This document shows, one piece after another, positions 35,801 to 49,054 of a stretch of 64,000 nucleotides of DNA. This DNA is from Atopsyche davidsoni (Eukaryota; Arthropoda; Insecta; Trichoptera; Hydrobiosidae), in contig JAILWY010000027.1 in NCBI GenBank assembly GCA_022113835.1, positions 3,722,501 to 3,786,500 of the forward strand, written 5' to 3'. The notes under the pieces are model-generated. The model saw only the letters and a program-made list of their open reading frames with translations, made no database searches and was not told the origin of the DNA. The first letter of the stretch is position 1; every line of letters begins with the position of its first letter. Position numbers and translations under genes: made by a program.

Positions 35801-36285
35801 TATCGAATGTAGATTTTGATTTATCACCTTAGAAAAAAGCGTTAAAATAAATAAAATATTTATTTCATTTTTGAATAAGATAAGAGTTACTTGAGCAGAA
35901 AAATTATAACCTATGCTTATATAATTATTATTAATCAAGCAAAGATAGAATTAAAACGTAATAATTTTAGTTTCTTGATACTCAGTGATAATTTATAAAA
36001 TTTGTATTATTTTAACCACAACTCAAATTGTACTTAACCTAACCTGTTATATAATAGACAGGGTAAAAGCGTTTCGTAAGAATTAGGTTATAAATATATT
36101 TTCATTATTTTACTGTTTAAATTACAAAGCTGATTCAACACACTCAATATTCAATTAAAGTTACCATTCCAACTAGAAATCCACATCATAATTATCGAAA
36201 CACGGATTCTCGGCTATCAAACCAAATGAGCTGCTAGCAAGCAATTTAATTGCAACAATAATCAGCAACGAATAAATATTATATC

Positions 36286-36580
36286 GTGAGCTCTGGCCGA
36301 TCCGAACAATATTATGTTCGAACAAACACAACCACCATGAGGTCGGGCAAACATTGTTATGAACATTTATTGTTAAAGCAATGTACTTCGCACTCTGCGT
36401 TCGATTGTGGGGTCTTTCATACAAACAGAATGCGTATGACAGGCTTTATTGTACGAAGAAATGAAGGTACATTAAACCGGCCTGAAATACGAGAATCCCA
36501 TCGATTGATTTATTTAATATTTTTGTGTTTTATATGGAGTACTGTGCATTGTTTGTGAATGAAGCAAGAACAATGCACGT
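36286..36580. promoter_or_regulatory. Candidate regulatory patch with clustered Sox-like sites
   Basis: ACAAT/ATTGT cores occur near 36305, 36352, 36368, 36548 and 36570. The last two form an inverted repeat, GTGCATTGTT (36544-36553) and AACAATGCAC (36569-36578). A 90-codon plus frame overlaps without motifs. Sox binding is inferred. Confidence 0.25.
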
Positions 36581-38680
<2,100 letters not shown>

Positions 38681-38762
38681 ATTTTTTAACAATCCTTAAG
38701 AGATTCCAAACGACCTTATACAAATAATCTTTTGGCACCTATTATTTTGTGTTTATTTAAAG

Positions 38763-38917
38763 GAAGTCTGGCAAGCCGTTATTATTGTGATAGAAATACA
38801 GAGTGTCTTACAAACTCTTTCTGTGATTTGACAGCGTACAATACTATTAGAATGATACATTACCTGGAAGACCCTCGCTGTTTACCTGGTCCTTATCTCG
38901 TGTCAGGCAGACCCTAC
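38763..38917 (+). CDS. Candidate cysteine-containing exon, unknown protein
   Basis: A T-rich tract ends with AAAG at 38759-38762. The next frame is open across 155 bases to a donor-like GTGAAT at 38918, with GC clearly above its flanks. The peptide has a C-x5-C-x5-C spacing (residues YYCDRNTECLTNSFCD) and a further Cys 18 residues later before LPG, reminiscent of small extracellular Cys-rich modules. It does not match one I can name. The frame continues to a TGA at 39005-39007 if unspliced. No partner exon was found. Confidence 0.25.
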
Positions 38918-39007
38918 GTGAATGTAGCCCATTTCTCTATTACTTTGCTCATAAATCAGAGCTTTTGTAAATTGTTAACAAAGTTAATATTAACGTTCGG
39001 GCTATGA

Positions 39008-40079
39008 ATATTAAAACCGTTTGCTTAGCGCTTTGGTTGGCGTTTAGTTTTGTTGAATTCGCAACGATGTCGATCAACCGTTCAAGGATTGCAAGGAGAA
39101 TTCTGTGTTGTGCATTCTAAGAACATGCATGATTCGATTTAAGACCGAGTAACTTCGAAGCCTGTAAACATTTACATTTGAATAGCTCCGAGTCACTTGA
39201 AAGTAAGTTTTCCCTCGATTTTAATGATAAAGTGAATTATTAGGTTAATTTAATGGAAAATATTTTGATTCATTGGTAAATATATCTTCCGTGAATTGGT
39301 CTAAAGTTCATGAATTCGTTTTCAGGAAATCAAACAAACATTTAAACCTCTTATACTTTATTAGTGAAATAGTTCAATCAACCTTATGAAGAAGTCAACC
39401 TGTATTAAATCAAAACACCAAAACTAAATAATTAAACACCTGTACTGTGGGTACCAATAAAATAAAATATCTGCATCGAACTTGCATTTTTTTAATTTAA
39501 AGGATATCATAAGTGTAGTTCCCACTTATTTTATTTTTTTATTATCTCGTTAAAATGCCAAGGTGGTATCTTCAACGCTAACCTAGCAACCTGGCAAAAC
39601 TAGAAGTGCAAAGTTAACAGAACTGACATCGAAGTTACTAACCTAACCAAAAATGCGGGCGGCTTCTCTTTCAGTACAACACTCTCCAAGCATTTTGACA
39701 GCCAGGGACTGAACAAATATCTGACGTTTCCATTTCTGCTAGTCTTTATCATTAACACCAGCCCAAACACCGATAACGTAACACAATAATAAAGTGTTTA
39801 TAAATATAAAATGTTCTGCAATAATCTGAAACAAATAATTAATCTATGAAGTTTAAGTAAGATTGAAACTGCTTCCGTGCGATCGTAAACTTGCTGTGTG
39901 TACCTCTCGACCATGCACCGAAGCGTGATGAGATTTCAACCCATAAAGTTTCAATATTGTGGAAAAGCAACTAGTTCACTCGACGCTCATTAAAATACAG
40001 CCTGAAAACTTATTAATCTATGCAGAGGCAGCGGGGATGCAGCGAAAAAATCTCGATACGGGAAATGGGGTAATAATTA
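39008..40079. other. Spacer
   Basis: No gene called. Isolated AACCTAACC strings near 39641 are too short to be telomere arrays. Confidence 0.5.
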
Positions 40080-40290
40080 CGTAGCTTGGAGAAAGCTTGC
40101 AATTTGAAACTATTTAACAAAACGAGGCCGAGGCGGTTTTTATTTTGCCTTCATAATAACTGCCTTGCATAGCAAACCCCATAGAGCTTCCATGGCTTGG
40201 CTTCAGGGGCGCACTTCAGTTCAGCGATTCGCTAAGAAATCCATTACAACGAAACAACCCCCGCGCCACGTATTTGAGAACTTGTATACA
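40080..40290. promoter_or_regulatory. Candidate cis-regulatory patch
   Basis: GC-richer single-copy DNA with GGCGGTTTTTATTTTGCC (posterior-Hox-like), GCTTCCATGGCTTGGCTTC and a CCCCCGCGCC string. No open frame. Confidence 0.2.
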
Positions 40291-41199
40291 TTTAATATTA
40301 AAACCTCGTTGCAGTAGCGTAAGGGATACGTTATATTCAAATGCAATTTAAAATGCACCGATGCTTTTTACTTTAAAATAGTATGACTTAATATTTATAC
40401 GAAACCACTTACTGTTAGAGAAACAAAGTTTGCCAAACTGAAACAGGCTTTGAGTCCAAACACATCATTTCGGGATGCACTTGATAGAACGGAAATTAAA
40501 CTGAAAACATAAAGGACAGATTATACACTCAGCAAATAACTACAGTGGGAAAACATTATTTTGTATTAATTATTCGTCGTTTTTCGTTCTCACTAGTTCT
40601 CACTGATGTTGGATTTTTCAATTGTAAGCGGCTAGAGTTTTTTTTCAAGAGTCTCAAATAGAAATTACAAACACCGTACCAATACGGAATTGTATGCCTG
40701 TTTTATTTTTATATGAACATTTGAAAACAAAATATACACGAGTTTCGATAGTTGGCTCTTTCCGCTGAGGTATACGCTGAAAGTTTTTCAGGGGTTGTTT
40801 CGACAATATTGACTAAATTTCTGGCTACTCGAAGCCTTCTCCCATTTACTAGTATATAGTGTTATTTTTTATATTCTGATATAGGTAACAACAGCAGCAA
40901 GAGTATTTTAATATAAAATTCAGATGTAGAAATAAATTGTGTTTAAAATGTATCATGATTATTATTACATTTAAAGTTTCTAAATTAAGTTTATTCATAC
41001 TGAAATTTGATGGATCTAATGAAAAAAAATGAATCTAAAACGCAGTCCACTTTCCCAGCATTGCAACGCTGTTCATCAATTCAAGTCTGCTACTTCATTA
41101 TCGATCCTATACATACGATCAGGGCACATAATGGTACCCATACACAAGCAACAGAATGGGGAGAGCGGGGAGTGGAATATTTAATACATTGATATCCGA
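40291..41199. other. Spacer
   Basis: Nothing recognised. A 61-codon plus frame at 41007 is unremarkable. Confidence 0.5.
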
Positions 41200-41480
41200 G
41201 TGTTAATCAAAGCGTCCGCAAATTTAGCAGCTTCGTTAACCGCTTGTTTTTTTAGCCTCCCGTCGCGCGAATTATTCCACTCGGAACGCAAATTGAATCT
41301 GTTTTATCACAAACTTAAAAGCGCACCATCCCAGACGTAAAAAATAAAATAAATTATTACGCTAAAATATTCCAGCCAGTTAAAGTTGAAGCCGACCGGC
41401 CTCGTTTGCGAAATTACATTTTTACACTGCTCCCATGTTTATGTTCGCATTCTCCTAATTGGGCCTTAAAATATAATTTA
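41200..41480. promoter_or_regulatory. Candidate cis-regulatory patch
   Basis: Balanced composition with CGTCGCGCGAATTATTCC, CTGTTTTATCAC and AAATTATTACGC homeodomain-like cores. No frame or repeat match. Confidence 0.18.
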
Positions 41481-43111
41481 TTTCATGTAAATCGTTGGAC
41501 GGGTCCCAAAGCACCTTTCATCCTACAGCTGTAGTAATGCTTAACTACGCAATGTTTATGTAACTTTACTTGTGAAATTGTTTACTATAGTTTTATTGAA
41601 AGTTATTACTTTAATTCTGTAAACTTGTTCGGTTTAAATTCTACGTTGTAATGAAAACGTTTCATTTCTCTAACTACCCTATTCCGCGAGTAAAAATATT
41701 CATCAAATTGAAACCTTAAATTGGCTTTGCATGATGTTGCAATAAAAGCTGAAAACGTAAGCGTGAGTGAAAACTTATTTACGAAAATAAATTAGTAAAA
41801 AGTAAAAAAAAACTTATTTATGAAAATGAATTAGTACGCTTACTATACATTTTATTTATTTATTTTTGCAGTCATCAACATTTATCCATTTAATTACAAA
41901 AACATTATTTTTAATATTGAAACAGCCAAAACAACACAAAACACTGTATATTGAATCAAGTATGCTGATTTCTAAGTCAATTGCAGCATTTTTTTGTGTA
42001 TTTTCTTCTACTGGGTATATCTCCAGACTTTTTCAGTATCTACAACCTTAATGTGCGCTTTCTAGCGTTAACATTTCAGATAACAGATAATAAAATGTTG
42101 CAGGTGAAACCAGCTATAAAAACAGCTGTTGGGTTGCTAGGGACTGAATAGGACGAACAAAACGCAGTACAAGGGAAATACTAAACTTTTATCTGAAAAC
42201 TTATATAAATAATAACGTTGGATGTTGAACAATAACATTTTATATGCCTAAAATATTTTTTCTAAGAAAAGAGAATCTAACAACTATTTATAAGTCAAAG
42301 TTTTATGTCTAACTCCTCAATTTTATATGCGAGCATTTTAAATTTGTTTGAAAATGCCGAACTTGATTCAAAACCAAATAAAATGTGATAAATCTCTGAA
42401 AACATTTATTTTCTTCAAATAAAAAATATCTCCTCTAAGTACTTTCTTTCAAAACATTGAATAAATCAATATTATTCCACAGAGAGTAGTTTGGTGAAGA
42501 TGCGAAAAATCACAACTCAAAATAAAAGTCTACGCTACTTATCACTAACGCGACATCCCGACCGTTAACAAAGATCGAAATATAAATGTTTTAATTACAC
42601 AGTAATATTAATTTTCTCTAGAAATTTATGTTATTTGGCAACTATTACACCAAGCGTATGCAAGAGGCTGCCAGCATGCAAGATCCCCGTGCAAAAACAG
42701 ATATGCACTCATCTGAGCGATTAAATTAATTATTCAACACTGTCGTGCGCGAGCAATTTGGCTGAGTTATTAGAGGTACAATTTGTTGCCTTGCTTCCTT
42801 TGCGCCGGTTGAAAATTAAACTATTTAATCAGTACACCTTGCAGGTGTGCTTGCTGCACACCATCGCATGAAATTGACTATTCTTATATACGAAAATCAC
42901 TTAAACTCAGATCAATTAAAAAATAGTGTAAATTATGATTATTTTTTTGCTGGATGCTTCATACAAACTCAGTAAATTCACTCAGTTTACTCTATTTTTT
43001 TCTCTCGTATACTTTGTTCAAAATGCCTGTTTTTGTTATATAGTTATTAGTTATGTATTTAATGTATTCATCAACTCATGCCAAAAAAAAATTCTTCACA
43101 TATTTTACATG
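41481..43111. other. Spacer
   Basis: AT-rich with a GC-richer stretch at 42640-42870. A CAGCTATAAAAACAGCTG palindrome-like string sits near 42112. No gene called. Confidence 0.5.
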
Positions 43112-43333
43112 TTATTACTAATATGATAAGGCACATTGGTTCATACATAGAAGATGATTAAATAAACTCTCAGAAAAATATCACCGTGATTTATGGGATA
43201 TGAACCCACATCCCCTGGCTTACATGGCCGGTGTACTGACCCTTGTACTAACGAATCACTTCCGTTTATCGAGAATTTTTAACAATGATACTCTACATAT
43301 GAACCAATGTGCCTAGACCGACCAATATTTAAT
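43112..43333 (-). mobile_element. TIR-flanked, tRNA-like short element, copy 2
   Basis: Exact 15-bp inverted ends: GGCACATTGGTTCAT at 43130 and ATGAACCAATGTGCC ending at 43313, within longer shared flanks. The minus strand contains a B-box-like GTGGGTTCATATCCCA and, upstream of it, GTCAGTACACCGGCCATGTA in tRNA-like arrangement. Longest and best-preserved copy of the family. Confidence 0.75.
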
Positions 43334-43790
43334 GATTTGCAGGCACTGGACTTTTTGAACAAAGTAACAAGTGAAGCGATTTTAGTCCCATCTGGATATT
43401 ATTTTTAAAATCTATTAATTTAGCCAAGACGCGCACCATCATATGCCCATGTCTAGTTTTTGGATTGGATATTTTATATATTTTAGATATTTTACATGTA
43501 CGCTACCACCTAAGCCACACATTGTAAACCCCACAACCTACGCGTAGAATCAAGGAATAACCACACACCATGTTACAATCATAGCCATAAGGACTATTGT
43601 AAACTTACCAAATGAAACAATAAAAAATCTTGAAATTATTAAATGAAAAAATAATCTTTGTTTTTCATGTATTCATTGGATTTGTCCATACATAAGAGGA
43701 CATATGCTGGACACACTCTAAAACATTCACACCCGCAATGCGTGTATTTATACTTGCTCTCTAATTCTTGCCTACAGTGTCATCGATGAA
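43334..43790. other. Spacer
   Basis: No gene or repeat recognised. Confidence 0.45.
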
Positions 43791-44856
43791 ATTTTTGAGT
43801 AAAATACTTGAGCGATTTTCCACAAAGGTTGGCGAAACCGGTCACAAATAAAAACGAACATGCGGAAAATAACTCAAGTATTTTACTCAAAAATATTAAA
43901 ATGGAATACCACCAAGTACTCTCCGTCAAAAATATTGAATTTCGAAATAAGATGCTTAAACTCTGATTTATCACGCACGTAAAATATAGAAATAAAAAGC
44001 GCTATCGCATTGAATACCTTTTTAATGCGACACATAATACCTATTCCTTAAAAAATCAAACTTAAAAATATTTGATTGATTTTCCACAAAGGTTGGCGAA
44101 ACCGGTCACAAATAAAAACGAACATGCGGAAAATCACTCAAGTATTTTTTACTCAAAAATATTAAAATGGAATTCCACCAAGTAAGTACTCTCCGTCAAA
44201 AATATTGAATTTCGAAATAAGATGCTTAAACTCTGATTTATCTCGCACGTAAAATATAGAAATAAAAAGCGCTATCGCATTGAATACCTTTTTAATGCGA
44301 CACATAATACCTATTCCTTAATAAATCAAACTTAAAAATATTTGATTGATTTTCCACAAAGGTTGGCGAAACCGGTCACAAATAAAAACGAACATGCGGA
44401 AAATCACTCAAGTATTTTTTACTCAAAAATATTAAAATGGAATACCACCAAGTACCCTCCGTCAAAAATATTGAATTTCGAAAAAAGATGCTTAAACTCT
44501 GATTTATCTCGCACGTAAAATATAGAAATAAAAAGCGCTATCGCATTGAATACCTTTTTAATGCGACACATAATACCTTTTACTTAAAAAATCAAACTTT
44601 AAAATACCTTAGTGATTTTCCACAAAGGTTGGCGAAACCGGTCACAAATAAAAACGAACATGCGGAAAATCACTCAAGTATTTTACTCAAAAATATTAAA
44701 ATGGAATACCACCAAGTACTCTCCGTCAAAAATATTGAATTTCGAAATAACTCTGATTTATCTCGCACGTAAAATATAGAAATAAAAAGCGCTATCGCAT
44801 TGAATACCTTTTTAATGCGACACATAATACCTATTACTTAAAAAATCAAACTTTAA
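43791..44856. repeat. Tandem array of about 266-bp units (four units)
   Basis: Unit starts (gattttccacaaaggttgg) are at 43814, 44078, 44348 and 44614, giving spacings of 264, 270 and 266. The last unit is about 243 bp and lacks gatgctta. Unit 1 is preceded by a 31-base arm (43791-43821) that is inverted at 43864-43894 with two mismatches, around the cgaaaccggtcacaaat core. In later units the left arm is degenerate. The units are nearly identical, pointing to recent expansion. A solo relative is at 4232. Helitron-type or other MITE-borne satellites behave this way, but I cannot assign the parent. A 64-codon minus frame inside is not a gene. Confidence 0.9.
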
Positions 44857-45080
44857 GGGGACCCGAGACGAGAAATGTATTAGCATAAGTAACGCGGCCA
44901 GGGCTGCACTCGGGCGGGTGTAATTGGAGTGCTCGCGGGCCGGATCTGATATCACGGCGATAATAAAACCGCCTGGATATGGCCGGTACGTGCCCGGAAT
45001 ATGCGCCGCCCCTGTCAGCGGCTCGGGGGCGCGTGCTTATGTCGTTACACGGGAAAAAATCACGATTCGATCCGAAGTTC
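44857..45080. promoter_or_regulatory. GC-rich patch, candidate regulatory region
   Basis: Abrupt switch from the AT-rich array to a GC-rich island (GGCCGGATCTGATATC, GCGCCGCCCC, GGGGGCGCG). A 79-codon minus frame overlaps it without motifs. Likely a regulatory region or a GC-rich host segment at the array boundary. Confidence 0.22.
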
Positions 45081-45147
45081 ATCATATGAAATAAATCTTA
45101 TATAAATTACACAACATCATCGATAATATTTTTTAAAAATATATCAT

Positions 45148-45365
45148 GAGACTCCCCGATCGTACTACCCAGGGGCTCATGATACTTTACAAGATGCAAG
45201 AAAGTTAATCAGATTATATACGGAAGAAAAAAACTTTTGATAAAATTATTAAATTATTTAAATCGTAAATATTGAAAAATTGTTTGTACTAAAAATTAAC
45301 GTGATCACGATTGCAATATTATTTTTCATTTTTTAAACATAAAAACGTACCTGCTGAACTTTTGT
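45148..45365 (+). mobile_element. Dispersed repeat R, copy 1
   Basis: Shares gagactccccgatc, tactaccca, ggctca, ttattaaattatttaaat, atcacgattgcaat and attttttaaac in order with 47809-48065. A deletion accounts for the shorter length. Family unknown; non-coding. Confidence 0.65.
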
Positions 45366-45577
45366 ATGTACAAACTGTGAAACAACCCGATTCACGATTA
45401 TCGCTGAATGCGCTCTGTGTCAAGCATTTTAACTATAAATCAATCTTTTTTTCTGTAATATAAGCTTGAAATGCTACACTCGCTGGTTCTTCCAACTAGA
45501 ATAAGTACTAATAATTTATTTTATTAGAGTATTTTTAATATTTAAATTGTTATGCCTCCCCGCTCTTCTCATTCTGT

Positions 45578-45900
45578 TGCTTGTGCATGGTTGCCATTCT
45601 TTATCCTGAGCTTGTGAAAAGGATCGGTAATGGAGTAGTGGACTTGGAATGACTGTGGAGGGATGTGCTCTGGATGTACCTTATTTCTGTAGCTGTAAGG
45701 AAGTTATTATATAATCAAGTTATTGAGGAGTAGCAATACGCAGACTTTTACTTCCAATATAAAACTGCGGTGTAGAAGGTCCCAGGGACCTACTACACTA
45801 TTTTCCCCTTAGAAAACCATGAACACTGCCTCAGCATAAGTACATGCTCAGTGAAACGGTCATCTGAAAGGAGGCACTTGATGAAGAAGATAAAAATATA
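45578..45900 (+). mobile_element. Dispersed repeat S, copy 2
   Basis: Begins tgcttgtgcatgg and includes gatgtgctctggatgta, atacgcagactttt, taaaactgcggt, cctcagcataagta and ggcacttgatgaag. It lines up over its whole length with 47012-47330 and with the inverse of 31424-31665. No coding frame and no visible A/B boxes at the start. Confidence 0.75.
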
Positions 45901-46236
45901 CGTAGTGCTATAAATTATATACAGTTAATATAAAAAAAACGTTAGTTTTAATTTTAGAAAATCTTCATTGAATAAGTGAATATTTATTTTTATCGCATTA
46001 TAAAATACACACAAAATGATAGAACTGTGCAAAAACACTTTTGCTCTATTTAATGACGTGAAAAACTCAAAAAAAACTACCCGTGTAAAATAATTGAAAA
46101 CAAGTACAACGACCCCTTTGGTTATTTCTTTAAAAGCGCTATAGTGGAAAGCTTCACCATCGTCTGCTCCACACGTGTTTTAGAAAGTTTTTTTTCCATT
46201 TGTTTTAAATTTAAACAATACACTTAGCAATCAGCT
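45901..46236. other. AT-rich spacer
   Basis: Nothing recognised. Confidence 0.5.
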
Positions 46237-46275
46237 AATAGACCCCGGGGGTGTCGAGTCCGGGGACCCTCTATT
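46237..46275. repeat. GC-rich bulged hairpin
   Basis: AATAGA plus CCCCGG (46237-46248) pair with CCGGGG (46260-46265) and TCTATT (46270-46275), with an ACCC bulge. No second copy was seen. Role unknown. Confidence 0.5.
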
Positions 46276-46680
46276 GTGGCGCGAGCGCATGACATCCGAT
46301 ACGCGCACTTATTTGTATGTACATATGAAACAATATACTTAAACACAGGGTGGTTCCAAACTCATTGCAAATTATTAAATCTGGGTTAAATATATACTGT
46401 ATAGACAATTGGTATGAGACGAGAGCAAGCAATGTATCAATAGCTGATTTTATTTTGGTATTTTGTAGTTTTAAGAGTTCAGCAAAATTTATCAAAAGTT
46501 TCCAAAGCGTATATAATTGCGTTATAAATTTTAATAAAATAATGTTATCAAAACCTTTCTCAAAAAAATCTCACGTCTCAACGAGCCAAAGACAATCAAG
46601 TATAAGAGTCATGGAAACACATGAAACTGCATTTATATGGAAACGAAGAAAGATTATTTATGGTGTATAGTTTTTTCTCA
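46276..46680. other. Spacer with an unassigned 106-codon frame
   Basis: A plus frame at 46350-46670 (Ser/Ile/Lys/Phe-rich, no domain, overlapped by a minus frame) is not called as a gene. Confidence 0.45.
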
Positions 46681-46870
46681 TACGAAAGCTATAGATTTTC
46701 CCGCAGAAGGCATTAACCGCGCACATAACGCCGGAGATGGAATCTCCATGCTATTTCAGCTGTAAATACTCTGCGTGACGTTATCGCCGGTCGGTTATCG
46801 CGGGATTCAGCTACTTGAGGGGTAGAATGAAAGCAAAAACAACCCCTCATAAAAAGCGACCACTTCATCA
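46681..46870. promoter_or_regulatory. Candidate cis-regulatory patch
   Basis: GC-richer, single-copy. It contains GTGACGTTATCGCCGG, GGTTATCGCGGG, a CAGCTG E-box near 46758 and a GGAGATGGAATCTCC near-palindrome. No exon evident. Confidence 0.22.
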
Positions 46871-47011
46871 ACTCTGCCATAAAGTTTGTATCCCTTTTTT
46901 GACTTTTGAAATGAGTTTCTCCCGTTGTATCAGTATTTTTGAGGCAAATAGTTTTTTGTTTATTTACAATATACTATACAATTTTAAAACAAATATTTGC
47001 CAGCATATATA

Positions 47012-47330
47012 TGCTGCTTGTGCATGGCTACCATTCTATACCTTGAGCGTGTGTAAAGGATAGTGAAGCGGAGAGATGTGCTCTGGAAGTAGCTTGTCGA
47101 GTATCACATATAAACGCCAGAACTTTATAAGGAAAGGATTATATAATTATGCTATTGGGCAGCAGAAATACGCAGACTTTTCTTTTCAACATAAAACTGC
47201 GGTTATAAGGACTCGAGGACTCACTACTCTATATTTTCTCTTTAGAAAACACTATCTCAGCATGAGTATATGCTTAGTGTAATGGTCGCCAGCCTCCTCT
47301 GAGGAGAACCACATGATGAAGATATACATA
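47012..47330 (+). mobile_element. Dispersed repeat S, copy 3
   Basis: Parallels 45578-45900 from tgcttgtgcatgg to catgatgaagata. It keeps the segment attgggcagcag and cctcctctgaggag also found in the minus copy at 31424. Two copies within 1.5 kb in the same orientation. Confidence 0.75.
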
Positions 47331-47808
47331 TCTCTGGTTTGTTTAAAAAAATCTATACCCTATAAAATCGTGCTAGTATAAAAAAAAAATACTCAAATAT
47401 ATACAATTTTTCTCATTCAAAATAGCAGATAGCCGATTACATTTTTAAGCAAATCTATAGCGAAAAATTTGCACAATTCTGTTTAGAAGTGCAGGGGTAT
47501 GTTTAATTAAGTATTTATTCCGTGTAGAGAAGCAGTTGTTAAGCCCGAGGTTTAAACTTGCAGATTAGAGTGAGCTTTTTATTTCCCGTTCCGCTCAGTT
47601 TCCGCGGTGGCGTGCGCCGGCACCAAAGCCTGTAAAAAATAAACAAAACAAAAAAACAATCGCGTCCCGCATCCCTCACTCACTTGTTTTCTTTATACAG
47701 CTTTAATTTGTTTACGGCCAACAGTTGGGAGCATTTGTTCCAGTCGTCTGAGCATTTTCAAAGCCCCTTTGAAAACAAATATAAATTTGGGTACCTAGTT
47801 CTATAATT
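47331..47808. other. Spacer
   Basis: A GC-richer bit at 47575-47630 (GTTTCCGCGGTGGCG). Nothing recognised. Confidence 0.45.
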
Positions 47809-48065
47809 GAGACTCCCCGATCATACTACCCAGTGGCTCAAGACACTTCCCGAAAGTTAACCAGATTATGTACGGAAGAGAAAACTTATGATGTAATTAT
47901 TAAATTATTTAAATTTAAAGGCTCTGTTTTGGCAAAAATAGTGTAAATATAAATCCACATTATTTTTTTGTATTGAAAAAATGTTTGTATTATAAAACAA
48001 CGTTATCACGATTGCAATGTTATTTTTAATTTTTTAAACTTTTTAACATACTTACTAAACTTTTT
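47809..48065 (+). mobile_element. Dispersed repeat R, copy 2
   Basis: Alignable with 45148-45365 and carries an extra segment (47922-47975) absent there. Ends near acatacttactaaac. Family unknown. Confidence 0.65.
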
Positions 48066-48599
48066 TGCTGTGTTGAATCAGTAATAAAGATGAATATTGG
48101 CACAAATCGACTGTAAATATTTACTTTATTCTTAGCATGTATATATATATAATATAATACAAACGTAATATTATGCAAATCACAATATTTGTTTTTTGTG
48201 ATTTATTTTTTTCTATGATATGTATTTGTGCACAGAAATATATACGCGTTCATTCATCTTTCATTTTTATTTTTTTTATTAATTGTATTGTATCAACACA
48301 AACATAAACATATTTTTTTTTGTGGAATTTTTACCTTTTATTTGTATTTGATTTCGATGTAAAAGACTTGCGCAAAAAACACAGGAACCTTGCGTAAAAG
48401 TTTGAGATTCTAGATTTGCGAATCAAACGTACAAATAATGTTTTTTTAAAGAAGTGATGAATTTTAAAACCGAGTCACGTTTTCAACTAGTAAACATGAC
48501 TTAAAGCAAATTGATTATGATAAGCACAGAGCTGTGATAAATTCACACTAGAATATATTAAGTCACCTAGAAATATTGTTATAAGCTAGGGTTAAAAGG
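48066..48599. other. AT-rich spacer
   Basis: Nothing recognised. Confidence 0.5.
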
Positions 48600-48905
48600 T
48601 AAGACACATGCCGGCATTATAATTGCGTCTTTACCTGGAGCACAGCAAGACCACTCGCATATTCCCTTTTAATCCAGGCTAGACCTGGAGTCGGGCCAAA
48701 AGGACGTAACCCTCGAGTGCCATAAGTCGCGGTGAACCATAGAAGGATGAATAGAAATTCCCAAAACCGAATCGTGCACAATTCTAATATTTGCATCGGA
48801 ACCAGAAACTTTAATCTCCGTGGGACTATGAAGGCAGGCCTCGGTCACATAAATCTAATACAACCTCCAAACTGCTGTTAACAATACTTGGGGGGGATTA
48901 ATTAA
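48600..48905. promoter_or_regulatory. Candidate cis-regulatory patch
   Basis: About 300 bp of balanced, single-copy sequence in AT-rich surroundings. It contains GGCATTATAATTGCG, GCCATAAGTCGCGG and paired CCAGGCTAGACCTGGAG strings. All frames are interrupted, so conserved non-coding DNA is likelier than an exon. Confidence 0.25.
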
Positions 48906-49054
48906 ACTTTACCGTGATTTTGGGTGTATTTTATAGTTGTCCCGTAATCGCTTGATAATGAAATGCTAAGGTTTCGTTTTAATCATTTTATTATGAAATT
49001 CTTTTAAAATTCAACAAACGCTTATAAACATATTTGATCAAATGTTTTTCTTAA

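Noticed and set aside
36017..36032. AACCTAACC strings here and at 39641 as telomere repeats
   Set aside because: Only two units each; expected by chance in AT-rich DNA.
43780..43974. 64-codon minus frame in the tandem array
   Set aside because: Not maintained as a gene in the other units and explained by the repeat.
46350..46670. 106-codon plus frame
   Set aside because: No domain, overlapped by an opposite frame, no splice signals of note.
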